From Porites lobata (taxonomy: Eukaryota; Cnidaria; Anthozoa; Scleractinia; Poritidae): a stretch of DNA of 64,000 nucleotides. Below the pieces are notes generated by a model. It saw nothing but the letters and a program-made list of their open reading frames with translations. It did not search any database and was not told the origin of the DNA. Shown piece after piece: positions 38,158 to 51,299 of the stretch (its first letter is position 1; every line of letters begins with the position of its first letter). The DNA is taken from the NCBI GenBank assembly GCA_942486035.1, contig CALNXK010000350.1, forward strand, positions 1-64,000. Direction: 5' to 3'. A program made the position numbers and the translations under genes.

Positions 38158-39016
38158 TAAAATGACAACTGTAGATAGTCTACTTCCATGTCTTAAGTTC
38201 GCTGAACAAACCATTTGAAACCGTTTGAGTTTAATTAAGCGGAGTTAAAAAACCTGTGAAAGTTTTTTTCTAGATGAAGTTTAATTAAGATGAAGATGAA
38301 ATTACTATTTTTGATGTAACACTATGACAACTGTAGACACTCTCTACTTAGGTCGTTATTATATTACATCCTTGATTGAATCATTTGAAACTTACAGACT
38401 CATTATGATTTTTAAGTGTGGGGATTAAGTTATTTTTATTTGCATCGAGTACAATTGGAGTCTAAAGTTCATCAAGACCGAGAGAATATCAATTCTCAGT
38501 AATAAACTTTTTCAGAGTGAGTAGAAATGTATGTTTTCATTCTTCGTTCTTGTCTTCACATGTATGAATTACTAGGCAACAGTCTCTTAATCAAAATATT
38601 TCTTTACCATTGTCCCTTCACTGTTCCACTTCAGTGACCTACATGGTCTCCATTTATTGAAAATATAATATTCTGTTGAAGCAATGGAGACGGTGCTTTA
38701 ATTTTCATGTGCAGTGTACCTATTGAACTTCCTTGACTGAGACCCCACTGTTAATCAGATGCAAGCCATGTAGCGGATGTGCACACAGATGTAAACTGAC
38801 TTGAAAAGCGCCTCATTGGATATGCATAACTATATTAGTTGGTGCTTGAGAATTAGCATGAGATTGTATTTTGCTATCTTAGGTGTTGGCAAGAGAAGTT
38901 TGTGGTGCGCTGGTTTTACTGATCCGCCCAAACCATCCGGGTGGTATCGCAAATATATAGGGAATAGAACAATAGAGGAGACGTCAGCCAATCAGAAAAT
39001 ACTGACGTCACTATAA

Positions 39017-41136
39017 CTGATAAAACTGATGTGACAATACTGATCCTTTTATCTTTATTGTTCGTTGTTGTGATTTGAAATGGCAAAGCGAAGTACCTTT
39101 GAAAAAAACTTTTGCTGGCCTTCTTGTTTAGTTGAAACTTTTTTTAAAGAAAGCGAAGTTCTTAGAAAGAAACGGCATTCTGATCGTCGATGCAGACATT
39201 CCCAGATTCATTAAACAGTGACGTTTATATCAATTCTCTTAACTTTGCGACATATATCATTAATAATAATATCTAATTATTCCTTGTTTTAGTGAGGCAG
39301 GTAAACTGCGTTAAATCTTTTAAAAAACTAATCGGATGAACCTTTAGACTGTGAACATCAAATCATAATATAAGAAAGAAAAATCAACGACTGTTTTAGT
39401 GGACCGGTTCATTTATACTTTACTGGACCGTTAGCGCGTAAACAAAACGACCAAAACTGTACTGACAGTTGTTTTTGTTTTCTTTTGGTGTACACAAAGA
39501 CTGTAACGTTTGAATTAACCACTGATTCTAAGCTAGAGAAGAGAAAACGACATGTAAACGAGGAAATTAAACAACGAGCTAACATCGCAAAAGACATTTG
39601 TTATCGCCAAACCAAAATTGATTCATAGTGCAGTGTTTATGTTTTTTTTTGTGCGAGTTTGTTTTTAAAATTCATAAAAACAAAACATTAAAGGTGAGTG
39701 ATAACATCCTTTTTTTTCAGATGAAAACTAAAAATGCAAATTGTCATTGTGGTTGCGGAAACCATTGTTGGTTTGTTGTGGTCCGTGGTGAGCTTAAAAC
39801 AAGACTTACTATTATTTTGTATGTTTTACTCGTTATTTTAAACACGGCCCACGCGAATAGACGTTCTCTTACTGTCCCTGCTTTAGCATTCGTTTACAGC
39901 CTAGGCAAAGTTTCTGACATCCTTTCCAACTATTGGCATTAGCATTGTGACTCGTGAGATGGTGCTGACCGTACATTTTTTTTTTCCGTTTAATTTTGGC
40001 TCAACATTGTGTCTTCGTTTCTTCTTCTAATAGGGACCTCAAGCAAAGGCGTTCGACGCACGTCAATAGGAAGTGAGGCCTTTTTCTTTCTTAATATGCC
40101 ATGAAATCCAAATTCTTACTTGTGCAGCTAAGTGCCTTTAGTCTTATAGAACGCTTTTACCGGGAATTTCGGTTTGGTGCCATCATACTGCTCGGCAGAA
40201 TACTGCCCAAGGATGCAAAGTGCATTTTCGGTTGACGTGCGTCCGGCTCCAAACGGCTTTGCTCAAGCACACTATTACTAGAAATAAGCATCTCGCAATA
40301 AGCCTCGCGAAACTCGGTTTGGTAACGGCACTCAAGTTAAGCCCTGCCGGTCGTGGTTAAGAACTGAAAGGGTGACCAACCGCGAATATCGTCTTAAAGG
40401 TCCATACGTTGTTCTTTCTTTTCTTCTTCTTCTTTTTTGCGTATTATGTGGTGTTATTGTTAACAGTGTATTGAAAAGCAGATTTAGCATTATTTCGGCG
40501 TCCGGATTTAGAAAAAGACAAAAACAAAGAAAAAATATGTCCGTAATACACAGCTGAAACTTTGCAGACTTTGATCTAAATGTATAGGCGGGGATGGGTT
40601 TTCGACAGTGAACGATCATAAAATGCCTCTGATTCCAATCTCCTGTTCCTCTGTCTCTTGTTGTCGGCGTTGCCTTCGCTGTGCTAAGCGATGTTCCTTC
40701 TGCTCCGCGGTTTCTTATTGACGTCTTCTCCTTCGTTGTTCACGCTGAATTTGAAGTCAGCGTTCTCGCTCCAGAGAATTTTCGGTGGAAAATCTTCCTG
40801 GGCGAGGATTTGGAGTCACTTGTTGTGCTTGTGTGTCATTTGCATGGGAAATTGTTCGTGATTCACCGATGGTAAACTTTGATTCATAGACGATGAATAA
40901 ACACATCAAAATGCGCCTTGGTCATCGGCGGCGAAGTCTATGTTGCGTGGAAACGCAAAATGCTCCATGACGTCATTGGCGGATACCAAGCATATATTCA
41001 GAAAAAAAAAAAAGATTTATTTATTTATTTATTTATGAAGCCTTCGAATTTCGCAGCTGGCTAAGACCACGTGCGGTTAGCAGACTGTGCGCGCGCGCGC
41101 ACGACAAGATTATAAAGTCGCTACGCTCGGAATAAG
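39017..41136. other. Non-coding host DNA within unit A
   Basis: No gene supported. The first 1.2 kb has a counterpart at 54,930-56,098. The part 40,261-41,136 is not matched in unit B and includes an ATTT microsatellite (41,018-41,036) and a short GCGC run (41,089-41,100). Confidence 0.5.
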
Positions 41137-43324
41137 ACTATAGTTTTGGGTTAGGTGACTAACGAAATTCGATGATACTTCTTTGTTATTGTGAAAGGTG
41201 GTTTGTATGCAATAGTCACTATATACGTGTCAGTAGTACGTGTATGTTTATACTGACAGAAGCCTTGGGTTTATAAGTCACATGGTTTAACGCCCAGGAT
41301 TAGCTCCTTTCTTTATTTTAGGTGTATCCTTATTGGGCAAAGACGGCTATATCCTACTTGTGTTTCATCTGACCAAGCTAGATCAGATATAAAATCAGAG
41401 GAACTCCTATGTGTCGGTGTAGGGTCGATATTTATTATACAGTGGTACTCCTTTATCACATGTGCACTGTTTTTTGGCCATTGTAACCTTTTATTAGTTC
41501 ATCTCCGGCTAAAACATTTTTCGGTCAGGATATGTTAGAAGGGATTGCTTTCCAAGGACGATGTTGGTATCAGGCTAAGATAAAAGTAACATGCGGTATT
41601 TTTTTAAGGAAACCATCAAAATCAGAAAAAAATAAAATAGTGAAATTTATGGCATATAAAACCCTACAAAGCAATAAAGTAACAATAAAGTCCTTGCTAA
41701 ATAAAATAAAACTGTACTCTTGACGAAGTTCGTACTGCGACTGTCCGGCATAACTTAACTTCCTATCACTTGATGTATGGGTATCCACTGACCGGGTATA
41801 TCCATACAGCTTGCCACGCAGGCTACCGATAATCAAGTTATCCTATATATTATCATATTTTTACATTTTAAGCTAATTGTTATAAATTTTACCGGGTGAA
41901 ATTTTAATCCTCAGAATTCTTATCCGATTTTAATAAAAGTTTCTCAGGTTTTCCCTCAAAGTGTTTAGCTACAAAAGGAATCGTGCTTAAGGCGCGATTT
42001 AATTAAATATTTTCTAAAATATTTTTTCAGGTGAAAGATTATATCACGACGTTTGCTTTAATGAATTTAAAATCTTAACGAAATGAACGGCAATCTGGTG
42101 GTATTTATGGTAACCCAAGAGAGAATGGGGTTCCCTTGAAGCGGTAGTGATATATTTTGCATCCACAACATATCACCTTTAAAAAGCATTGCCAATCAAT
42201 GGCTCTCCATCACAGCAATTTTTGTCTCGTCACGCCACGGGAAAGAGCGTTGCGTGATGAGACAAAACGGCTGCTTCAGAGACCAATTCCCTACGGTTGT
42301 AAGAGTTTACAAGAACCTTGACTCCTGGAGTTTACTCTTTATAATTTAACACGAAGAAGGTAGCCACAAAGGGCTAAAAAGAAAATAACCAAAAACAATA
42401 CTTTCGCACTTGCTCTTTACAGTTTATATTTGTAGAATGCTATTCTAAGGAAATTAAATCGGCGCCAAAGTTGAAGACTCCCGTTATTAGGACTGGGGCC
42501 TAGATACTTCTTCAATCATTATCCGGGACACTGAATTCCACCCAGTGTGAGCATTACCCAAGGTCGACATACCACACTGTCCTACCCATAATTCCACTCT
42601 AACAGCGCCTTGTGGGATGTTTTCACAGTACCCCTCAAATGAACGATGATGGAGCAGATTAGCGTTGTTCCCAGATGGCCAGTAGTTGAAAACAGCAGCC
42701 TCAATGGTCATTGGTCCACTACATTCATTTCCATTGAACTTGAAATACCATCGGTTACACATACCATCACCATGGACCCTCATGTTTCCCTGGAATGACA
42801 CTCTGAGCGCTGAATTAGACTGCAGTTTATTAAACGCACAGTCCTGGAATAAAAGCAAACAAATCAAACATATTGTAGTAAGGAGAGCAGCCGTGTCGTA
42901 ATGATTGATACCAACAACTCCAGTCAACATACTTTCTAATTTTCAAAAACTCTGTAATAGCTTAAATTTTCGTTGTCCATATCCATATGGCCAGGAATCA
43001 TTTTATCGCGCATGATGGTTTTCTTTTTTCGTTCAAAAAAGAACCAAAGTAGAGAGAAATGTAACTTAGTTATTTATGTAATGTGTTGGCAAACAGTGAG
43101 TGAGAGGGAGACTTTCTTCTTTGAAATATTTTAATGTAAAACGGAATGAATTTTCTTAGGAGTGTATGATGATTCCTATTCTAATAACCTTAATCTTTCC
43201 GTTATCAGTACTGCTGTCTGCTATCCACACACATTGTTTCCAGTTGCTTTGTGGTACCACACTTGCTTGATTTGCTTTGGTGCTTTCTCCTTTCTCTCCC
43301 TTCTCTCCTTTTCTTCCTTTCATT

Positions 43325-43690
43325 CCCGCAATGCCTCGCTTTCCTTTCATTCCCACAGCTCCGCGCTCTCCTTTCATTCCCACAATACCTCGCTCTCCTT
43401 TCATCCCCACAATGCCTCGCTCTCCTTTCATTCCTACAGCTCCGCGCACTCCTTTCATTCCCACAATGCCTCGCTCTCCTTTCATTCCTACAGCTCCGCG
43501 CACTCCTTTTATTTCCACAATGCCTCGCTCTCCTTTCATTCCTACAGCTCCGCGCACTCCTTTCATTCCCACAATGCCTCGCTCTCCTTTCATTCCTACA
43601 GTTCCGCGCACCCCTTTCATTCCCACAATACCCCGCTCTCCTTTTATTCCCACAGCTCCTTGCTCTCGTTTCATTCCCAGAAGTCCCTGT
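43325..43690 (-). repeat. 27/54-bp minisatellite inside collagen exon of copy 2
   Basis: Nine-residue units (three Gly-X-Y triplets), alternating GMKGERGIV and GMKGVRGAV, repeat through this part of exon 2. Copy 3 has little more than one pair. The exon length difference between copies 2 and 3 (717 against 393) is 324, exactly twelve units of 27 bases. Confidence 0.85.
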
Positions 43691-44299
43691 TGACCTTTCA
43701 TTCCCTTAATTCCTCGGGGTCCACTCTTCCCAGGGGGTCCTTCGCGCCCTCTGTCTCCTCTTGGACCCGGCATTCCTTGTGATCCTTTATCACCAATTTG
43801 TCCTTTTACACCTTCTCTTCCCTGGGGTCCGTGTGGCCCCGGGACGCCCGGCACTCCCGGTATACCATTTGATCCTGGAATACCAGGGAAACCCATCAGA
43901 GATCGCTGAAAGTAAAGATGACTTGTAAATAGCAGACACGAAGACGACAAGGGATCTTGAATAACTTGGGGGAGGGAAGTTGGATGTACTCCTGGGAATT
44001 CTTGGAGGGAATTTGCCGCCCGGTTCTTCAAATCCTGACTCTATTTCAGCCCAAAACACGTCATTTTTTTCACCCATTTTCACATTTGGCCTCTAAAATC
44101 CATACCAGTTTAGGACCTTGTCTCTAAGAAATTATGCATGCCATCTTTTCTTAGATAAATTCTCCCAGTTTTGGAAATGAATGGATAATTCCGTTCATAC
44201 ACGCCCGTAGCTTCCTCGCAAACAATGATTCCACACCAAAATGAACAAAGTCTGTAGCCGCCAGCCGTCTCCCTTGTTTTCGAGGCACGGAATGGACCT

Positions 44300-44400
44300 T
44301 GGACATCATAGCGGAGCTCCTCGCGATCGCGAAGCGCGCGCAGCGGAGTACCATGGGTAAGAAAATTTGGTAAACTATCTATCCGAGAAAATTTGGTTAT
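44300..44400. repeat. GC-hairpin repeat, copy 2
   Basis: Inverted relative to the copy at 34,523-34,632: GCGGAGCTCC, CGCGATCGCGAAGCGCGCG, GCGGAGTACCATGG, then AATTTGGT. It lies at the left border of the nested repeat block in intron 1 of copy 2. Confidence 0.55.
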
Positions 44401-45338
44401 GACGAAGCGTACGCCGGCTAAAATTTTTCATAATTATACATAATTATGCGAAAGTTTAGACAATCAACCAATCAAAATCACTACCCGGTTTTCGGGTAGT
44501 GAGTGACGTCACTGGACGGCATTAACGGCCGGTCGATTCAGACGTTGTTGACAGGAGAAAACGATTCGAAGCAATCGGATGAATTTCAGGCTAAACAAAA
44601 CCATACGCAGTTTAATAAATAAAGGGGAATAAAACCTAAACATAACAATTTATCTATCATGTTGAAGCGTAAATGGTAACTCTATTAATCGCACTGCAAA
44701 TTTGGTCCCTGTCAAAAGTGAGCCCCTTCCGGCTGGCCGAAAAGTGATTTTGGGAATTTTTTTATCCTTTTTATTAAAAGCCCATAATTATTACCCTGCA
44801 TATCACACAGGACCAGATTTTTCTAACTGAAAAGTCCTGGCATTGTAGAATTCTCTTCATGAAAACGTTTTATTATTCAATGCTATAATTTGTTGTGCAA
44901 AGGAAGCGCGTGCTTTGATCGTCGTGGATATTGAATGAATGCAAGTTCTCTTGCAAAATTGTGAAAAACTGCAGAATTATAGGTTTAAATAGGGCGAAAA
45001 AGTTAGAACAAATTCTGTCCGAGGTCTGTATGATAAAAACAAGGGCCTCATAGTACTGTTTACCTGAGACGTGATGTGAAAAAGTATGTTTAAAAGGCTG
45101 GTTTACACGCCACCAGATTCGTCGCCAAGATTTACTAGTAAACTAAACTTGTCGAACACAAAAAAATCCGGCCTGATTTTTTATTTTGGCCTCTCTTTTA
45201 GAAAGAGGAATGCAACGTGTAAATTGGCTGCCACTGAGGACTATCGTGGCGCGTGTGTTTCTTAAAATTTTATTTCCGGGTTGTCCAATTATCCATAGTC
45301 TCTCAAACGGAGCAATGTTGGAGCGGTGTATGACATTA

Positions 45339-46337
45339 GGGTGTTTAAGATACGGCGACTACGGACTACGACTACGGTTAAACATGCTACTGCGCATGAT
45401 CAAAACCACGTGACTGTTCATTTTTCCCGCGTAGTCCTGCGGTTACGGTGAGTTGTTGAGCTGTTTCGCGTAGTTGGGATTACGGAGAACATTTTGGTCG
45501 TATTTTGCCGTCTCGGTAATTCAAGAATCTCGTCTTTTCGTAAAAAAGGTTTCAATTCACCTGCTTTAAGTGAGAGGGAAGCGAAATATGTAAGTTGTGT
45601 CTAATTTCTGCTCAGATTTACGCTTTTAATCCACCGTTGTGACTAGATTTTTAGCAAGCTAAGCTCATATTTAAATAAGCTTTAATAGCTGTTTATACGC
45701 AGAATTCAGATTGACGGCCTCGGAGAACAGAAATCATGCAGGTAATTTACTTTCTCTTCTCACTTGAAAAGTTTCAATGTTTGTTCGAACTGATTATTGT
45801 GTCTTGCTACTTGTGTAACCTTCGTTTATGCGAGATTTTGTATCACATTTGCTGAATGAAAATGATGTAAACATCTTCGAGACAATCGAAACTCGGCATT
45901 TCAATACTTCAAACTACATCAGATCAGAAGTCGGAGAAGTCCATCTTTCAAATCTAATAAATGAGCTATTACTATTTCTGTCTACTTTTTTAATATTTGA
46001 CATAAGTATTCATGGGCGAAAAAAATAAAACCTGTGTAACAAAAACTTTGTTTACCAATTTCACCCGACGTAATTGCTTCCTTCAAGTATGGAAGAATTT
46101 GTCCATTGTTCTAAAGATAAAATCACATGCAAAACTGACTGGCATTTTTGTGAACTGTGATGAAAACAAGAAAATTTTTGCGTGTTGTTTCCCTCTCTGC
46201 CTCTTCTCTCGTAGTCTACTGTCGTGTAGTGCAATCTTAGCGTTCTATATTTGCACGATTCAACCCAGTGCTACAAACATAGGACAACGCTCGTCCACCG
46301 TAGTTCGTAGTCCGTAGTCTCCGTATCTTAAACTCCC
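45339..46337. mobile_element. 999-bp MITE-type element with TA duplication
   Basis: The ends read GGGTGTTTAAGATACGG on the left and CCGTATCTTAAACTCCC on the right, extending inward as ACTACGGACTACG / CGTAGTCCGTAGT (inverted repeat about 40 bp). TA lies on both sides (45,337-45,338 and 46,338-46,339). The interior has no transposase. Confidence 0.75.
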
Positions 46338-46338
46338 T

Positions 46339-47297
46339 ATTTGCAGACTGCAGACTGCAGACCGCAGACTGCAGACCGCAGATCACAGATTGCAGATTGT
46401 AAATTAAATGACACCAAAAATCTTCGTAATAAAGGTGACGTCATCAAAAATATAACATCGTGTGAAAGTGAGAAAGTAGCCTAGGAACAAGGTTGATATT
46501 TTTGCGCCAAGTTACATTGCCCTCATTCCCAAGATGCTGTTGGCTATTCTTCTTCGACCCTTTCTCAACTCACCATTCTTCTTTGATTGTTGTGAATTGA
46601 TAATGACAAGTAGCAATGCCCACTAATGCCTGTCTAAATAGTAGTCTTCTGTAAAAATAGTTTTAAGATTGCGAGCACTTCGTGCCGGCACTACAGTTAC
46701 GTCGACAAAAACAACTAGGATAGTTCAAGGACATTCAACACCTTTTTAATAACGTATTTCATCTTAGTAGTATTTAGGGATATGCCAAATAATCTAAAAC
46801 GAACAGATCCTACCTGGACTCGACGAATTACCAGAAGTGCATTTTGAATTTCTAACTAGGAAAATCATTGCTCATACTTAAGCCCTAGTACACAGGTGGG
46901 GCCCCCGTAGAATAAGGATTCCGGCGCTGTTTCACAGACAGACTAATATATAACTATAGTTTAATTTCGTCTGTGGTGTAGGCTAAATTGCAAGACTGTT
47001 GCTATGGATTCATAAGCAAGTTTGTGACATAGGCAGACACTATTCTGCTCTAATTCAATACGAAAAGAACAGCCAACAGCTCCTTTAGGAATGAGGTCGG
47101 TGTAATTTGTGTGAAAAATATAAACTTCGCTTCTAGGCCTTACTTCTCGGAACAAGGTAATGTTGATGATGACCCACCTTTATTACGATATTTTTGGTTT
47201 CATTCCATTAACAGTCTTGCTGCCTCGTGCAGTCTGCAGTCTGCAGTCTGCGGTCTGCGGTCTGCGGTCTGCAGTCTGCAGTCTGCAGTCTGCAAAT
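46339..47297. mobile_element. 959-bp element bounded by inverted CTGCAGA arrays
   Basis: It starts ATTTGCAGACTGCAGACTGC and ends with the inverted array GCAGTCTGCAGTCTGCAAAT. Tandem 7-base units (GCAGACT/GCAGACC) form both ends. It abuts the preceding element directly. The interior is non-coding. Confidence 0.7.
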
Positions 47298-49419
47298 GTC
47301 ATACACCGATGTTGGAGAGAGTAGTGAATGCCACATTATGATGCAACAGCTAATGCAAATACAATACACGAATAGGTAGGTCTATTTGTTTCCCAGGCCT
47401 AATCTACTGTGATCGAACATGATTGCTATTTTTGGGTGTACAAATAAGACTATTTAATAACTCGATGTAAAAGCTGTTTCACTCTTGGACTGTCAAATTA
47501 TTTTTCTCTAAAATCACCAAGCCTTTGACTCAAACGTCAAATGAATGTGCCCTGATCTATGGATTACAAGTTTATTGTTTGATTTAAATTATGAATTTAT
47601 TAACGGGAGCTTCGCTTTTAGCCCTGGCTAAATCTATATATTAATCCTATTTAAAGCGTTATCTTGCCTCGAATGGACTTGGATGGAATCAGAGAAAATT
47701 AACAGCTAACAATGGACAGGCTTCAGGTTTTCGAGGAAAGATCATGCTGAATTAAGCGAGGACTTTTAAATAAACTGCCATACACTTTTAAAGGGTACTT
47801 TTTAGCAAATGATCATAAAGACGTGAGAGTAATTAAATGGTTTCTTGGTGTACCTAATCTACGGCGCAGTACTCCTTTTGATATATATCTTTATGCAATT
47901 CTTACCTGGCATAAGTCTTTTAACTCTGTGGCGTTTTGTTGCTGAGGTGAGGTGGTTGTTTCCAGTGAGCCGTCAAAAAGAGAGAGAATCAGGACCTATA
48001 CTGGGGGGTGCTTCACAAAAGGGTACCTCTTACAATTCAGGATAGACCATTTCTCGTTACTTTCTTTCTGTCTACTTTTTATATGGAGAAGTTAAGAAAA
48101 ATATATCGGCAGTTGGCACCACTGGAAAGAACGCCTTAAAATCAGAAACATTGCCAAGTTTTGAAAGTGGTTTGTGGAAAACTGACTAAGATATAGGTCC
48201 TCAAAGTCGCGAAAGTTTACAGACCTTTGTATGATGGGGGCCGGCACAAACTTGCTCCCCCCTCCCCTCTCCCTCCCCCACCAAGCACAACTTTAGGTCT
48301 GTAGATTTTCACACTGAACTTTGCTGAGCTATATCTCTTTACGCTTAAGACGTGTCGCTTTCAAATTTGGCAATTTTATAGCCACTGAAACTACACTTAA
48401 ATTGAATTTAAACGCTACATGAAAACGACATGAAGACTTTCTGTTAGTGCTAGATATGTGCCAGAGGTACAAAAATATCTCCTTCCTCTACTGCTGTGAC
48501 GTTATTGAGATGATTGTTCGCACACAAAAAATAATAAAATAGAACAAGAACAAGACGTAAACAGTTTTTTTTACGGCTATGAACCAACAGACATCCAGTT
48601 ATTTCCACTCCTCTTAAAATGTTGCTTATTCTTAACAGATCGTCTTCAGTATTAAACTATTACCATAAACTGTCGCCTATACATCTTCTTAAGGGGTTTT
48701 AGGAAGGCCCGTATAAACGGAGGGGATTTAATATCCGAGGGGGTCTATAGATGCAGGCATAGAAAAAGAGCTTCGAAATAAGCTGTAGCAGTGCTGATCA
48801 AAACAGAGGTTTTTGTATTTACTGGTCGTTAATTAAGGCTTCAACGTCATTATAAATCGAATTCAATTCAGTATAAGCAAGAGGGGAGCTTATCATAACC
48901 GATGGGGATTATATTCGGATCTACGTTTTTCGTTTAAAGCCATGATATGGGCCCATGCATAACTGAAGAGGAGGGCTTATGCGGCGTTTACCGTGTTTGC
49001 CGGCATTGGTTCAGGCCAATAGACGGGATACGAAAGGGTACCTCGGCTTTTCTGTCAAAAATGATATGTTAAGGGTTAAGGGGTAAGTCCTCGGGGCGGC
49101 CTCCCCATTTCCGTTCTTATTTTAGCTGCAGCGGACGTTACATAATGTAGAACGTGACCCTACTTTTTGAAACGTATACTTGCTGAAAAATAGTAGCGAT
49201 ATATTTATGTCAGAGGTGCTGTAGCTTCCTCGCGCGTGTGCGATAACAATTAAAATTGTGAGTCAAGTAGCACGTAACATAGTGGAGCTTAAGCAGCAAT
49301 GTAGTTTTCTTCGTTGAAGAAAACTTGTTCGTGTATAGGTGTAACTTTAGGGCTGGTTTTCACGTTATGATTTTTTGAAAGCAAAACGAAATTAAAAGAT
49401 GAACACTGGCCAAAAACCC
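47298..49419. other. Non-coding host DNA around exon 1 remnant of copy 2
   Basis: 47,400-47,650 resembles an arm of the foldback element (TTTAGCCCTGGC). 47,650-48,000 holds the exon 1 remnant. 48,000-49,400 matches the far upstream region of copy 3 (62,400-63,680). No other gene is supported. Confidence 0.5.
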
Positions 49420-50045
49420 GCGGATTAACCAATCAATCAATCAATCAATAAATCGATCGATCCGTCAATCAATACTTTTATTTGAGTGTAAAACTAACAT
49501 AGCAGTAGGGGAACACTAAATGGGGACACTTTGAATCAAAGTAAGCAACTATTGTAGCAATTCAAATCAAATTAATAAAACTATTTACAAGTGTACCATT
49601 ATTGACCAGAGACCGAGTGTAAAATTATAAGATTATTACATGTGTATATTATATTATTACTGAGTTTAAAAAGAAAAAAAAACTATTCACAAGTGCGTAT
49701 CTGCTTCGTAAAAAAAAATAGTAGTGTGGTTATTACGCACTACATGGAGTGAAATTTGAGCACTGAGCGTCAGGAAGCAGGGAATTTAGGTCAAGCTGTC
49801 GAATATGCTGCTTGAACACTAATAGTTTAGAAAGGTCCCTGATCCTGTTAGGCAGTAGATTTCTTACCTTAGGGCCAATATACGTAATAGAAGCCTTCCG
49901 CCATGTGTAATCGTATTTAATCAAGGTATTGTTCCTCAGTGGATATTTGGTGTCTGTCCTCTGGAAAAGGCCAGCAGTCTGTTTAGGACAAATACTATTC
50001 TTAACCTTGTAGATCTGACTGAACTTGCTAAAACGTGGCTAAAGA
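49420..50045 (-). mobile_element. 3' end of a non-LTR retrotransposon (LINE)
   Basis: On the minus strand a reading frame of about 85 codons ends at 49,733 and contains ITYIGPKVRNLLPNRIRDLS followed by FKQHIRQ, the C-terminal pattern of CR1/L2/Jockey-type LINE polyproteins (GPK-x-x-N-x-LP-x-x-IR, then FK). Downstream lies a TTGATTGA microsatellite (49,426-49,475), a common LINE 3' tail. It is severely 5'-truncated. Confidence 0.65.
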
Positions 50046-51299
50046 AATTTCAAGGGCATTTTAACAATTTGACATCTAAGTCGAATGGAAAACAGTAAAA
50101 AGTCATTAGCTAAGGCTCAACAATCAAAACTTTATTGCTGGCAATTACAGACGGTAAATTTATCTCCCAGAAGTAACATGCAGGATTTTGCGATGAAGTA
50201 AACAACATTGAAAACGTCGGGAAAGTATTTACTTTTTAGTCAGTTAAACCATGAGACCCATAGCTAAGTCACTGCCGAAAACGCTAGATTTAAAATCCAC
50301 AATATTTGAGCACAGAATAGGCTTTCTAAGACAAAATCACCTACACGTCTAAACACTCACGATGCGTTTTTATGCTTGGCGCAAAGTTTTCTGTTAACAC
50401 TAACTCAACCCCATACCTGAGTTTTGTCTGTCAACACCTTCCGTAAATCACGACTTTCGCGGCAACACAACACTTCTGAGAGGCACTCATGATATTTCCA
50501 CGCTTAACACGGGCGAAACATTTGCCAAATTACTGCGTAAGACTCTCGCTTTCTCTATGTAAATCGTCGCATGGAAACTTCAATTCATACAGTCGATTTA
50601 TTCAAGATCCCGGATGTAAACCAGCGGTTGAAGAGGAGACATAGAGCCCCCGCCTTCACAACAATTTTTAACAAAGAATTTGGCCTGGTCAGAAATCAGC
50701 ATCAATTTCTATCTCGCCGAATAAATTTCATCCCTAGAACCTACATTGTGAGGCCAAAGACTTGTTACTGCCAAAAAACAAAGCTCGCAAGATCCAATCT
50801 TTCCGTCTCATGCCCGGGATCAGTCTTTCACCCGTGTAGCCCGAAATTAGACGAAATACGAGAAAATATTGGACGCGGTAGACTTTGCCATTCGTGATAA
50901 TTCATAACGAAAATTTTCCTCAAGGCACCCCCAAAAAACTCTATGACAACCCTCATGAGAGCCAAGTTCATCTAATACGATACAGTGAGAATTATCGGAA
51001 GTTATGAAAAACGTCTTTTGGGTGGGGGTGGGGCGGGAGGGGGTGGTAGGTTTATAGCCACTGAGAAACTCATCAAATTCCATCTACTGCATCCTATTCA
51101 GTAAATAGTCGGTACAAATTAGATAAATTTAAAGTAACAATAAAAATAAAAAAAAAGAAAAAGAAAGAAATTTCATGCATTTAATACCTCTGAACCGTGT
51201 GCTTTACACATGTTACATTTTCTATACTTTTCTATATTTGTCAGTACATGCTCTTCTTAGAAAGTGAAACAGCGCCCAAGAGTAATCGAGACTCCCTTA
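50046..51299. other. Non-coding host DNA
   Basis: No gene supported. A 108-codon + strand frame at 50,571-50,897 has no recognisable domain or splice context. Confidence 0.45.

Larger units (their letters stand above)
42487..47993 (-). pseudogene. Collagen-CTHRC1-like gene, copy 2 (start codon lost)
   Basis: Exon 3 (42,843-42,487) codes for an intact CTHRC1 domain. Exon 2 (43,905-43,189, 717 bases, in frame) codes for a long collagen stretch with a GMKGERGIV / GMKGVRGAV repeat. The donor after exon 2 is GTTATT, weaker than GTAATT in copy 3. The exon 1 remnant (47,993-47,906) keeps the end of the signal peptide region and donor GTAAGA but has no ATG: compared with copy 3 about 550 bases are missing, joining exon 1 directly to sequence that lies upstream of the promoter in copy 3. 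Intron 1 is enlarged by nested repeats (44.3-47.65 kb). Without start and promoter it is probably dead unless another first exon is used. Confidence 0.8.
38158..49430. repeat. Large duplicated block, unit A
   Basis: Segments recur in the same order at 53,649-63,700: 38,158-40,260 matches 53,649-56,098; 41,137-44,250 (with CTHRC1-like copy 2) matches 58,476-61,470; 47,650-49,400 matches about 61,530-63,680. Shared landmarks include GACAACTGTAGATAGTCTAC, CCAAACCATCCGGGTGGTAT and CAAAGGCGTTCGACGCACGT. Differences come mostly from later transposon insertions and deletions. Confidence 0.75.

Noticed and set aside
39628..39942. 104-codon + strand ORF in unit A
   Set aside because: The matching region of unit B (about 55,530-55,840) does not keep the frame open, so it is not under coding constraint.
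43162..43782. Long + strand frames rich in FHSHSS / PFIPTAP repeats
   Set aside because: They are the antisense of the Gly-X-Y collagen exon of copy 2. The repeats mirror the collagen code and there are no splice or start signals. The same applies to 27,985-28,469 and 60,725-61,093.
50571..50897. 108-codon + strand ORF
   Set aside because: No domain, no splice context and low-information composition in non-coding host DNA.
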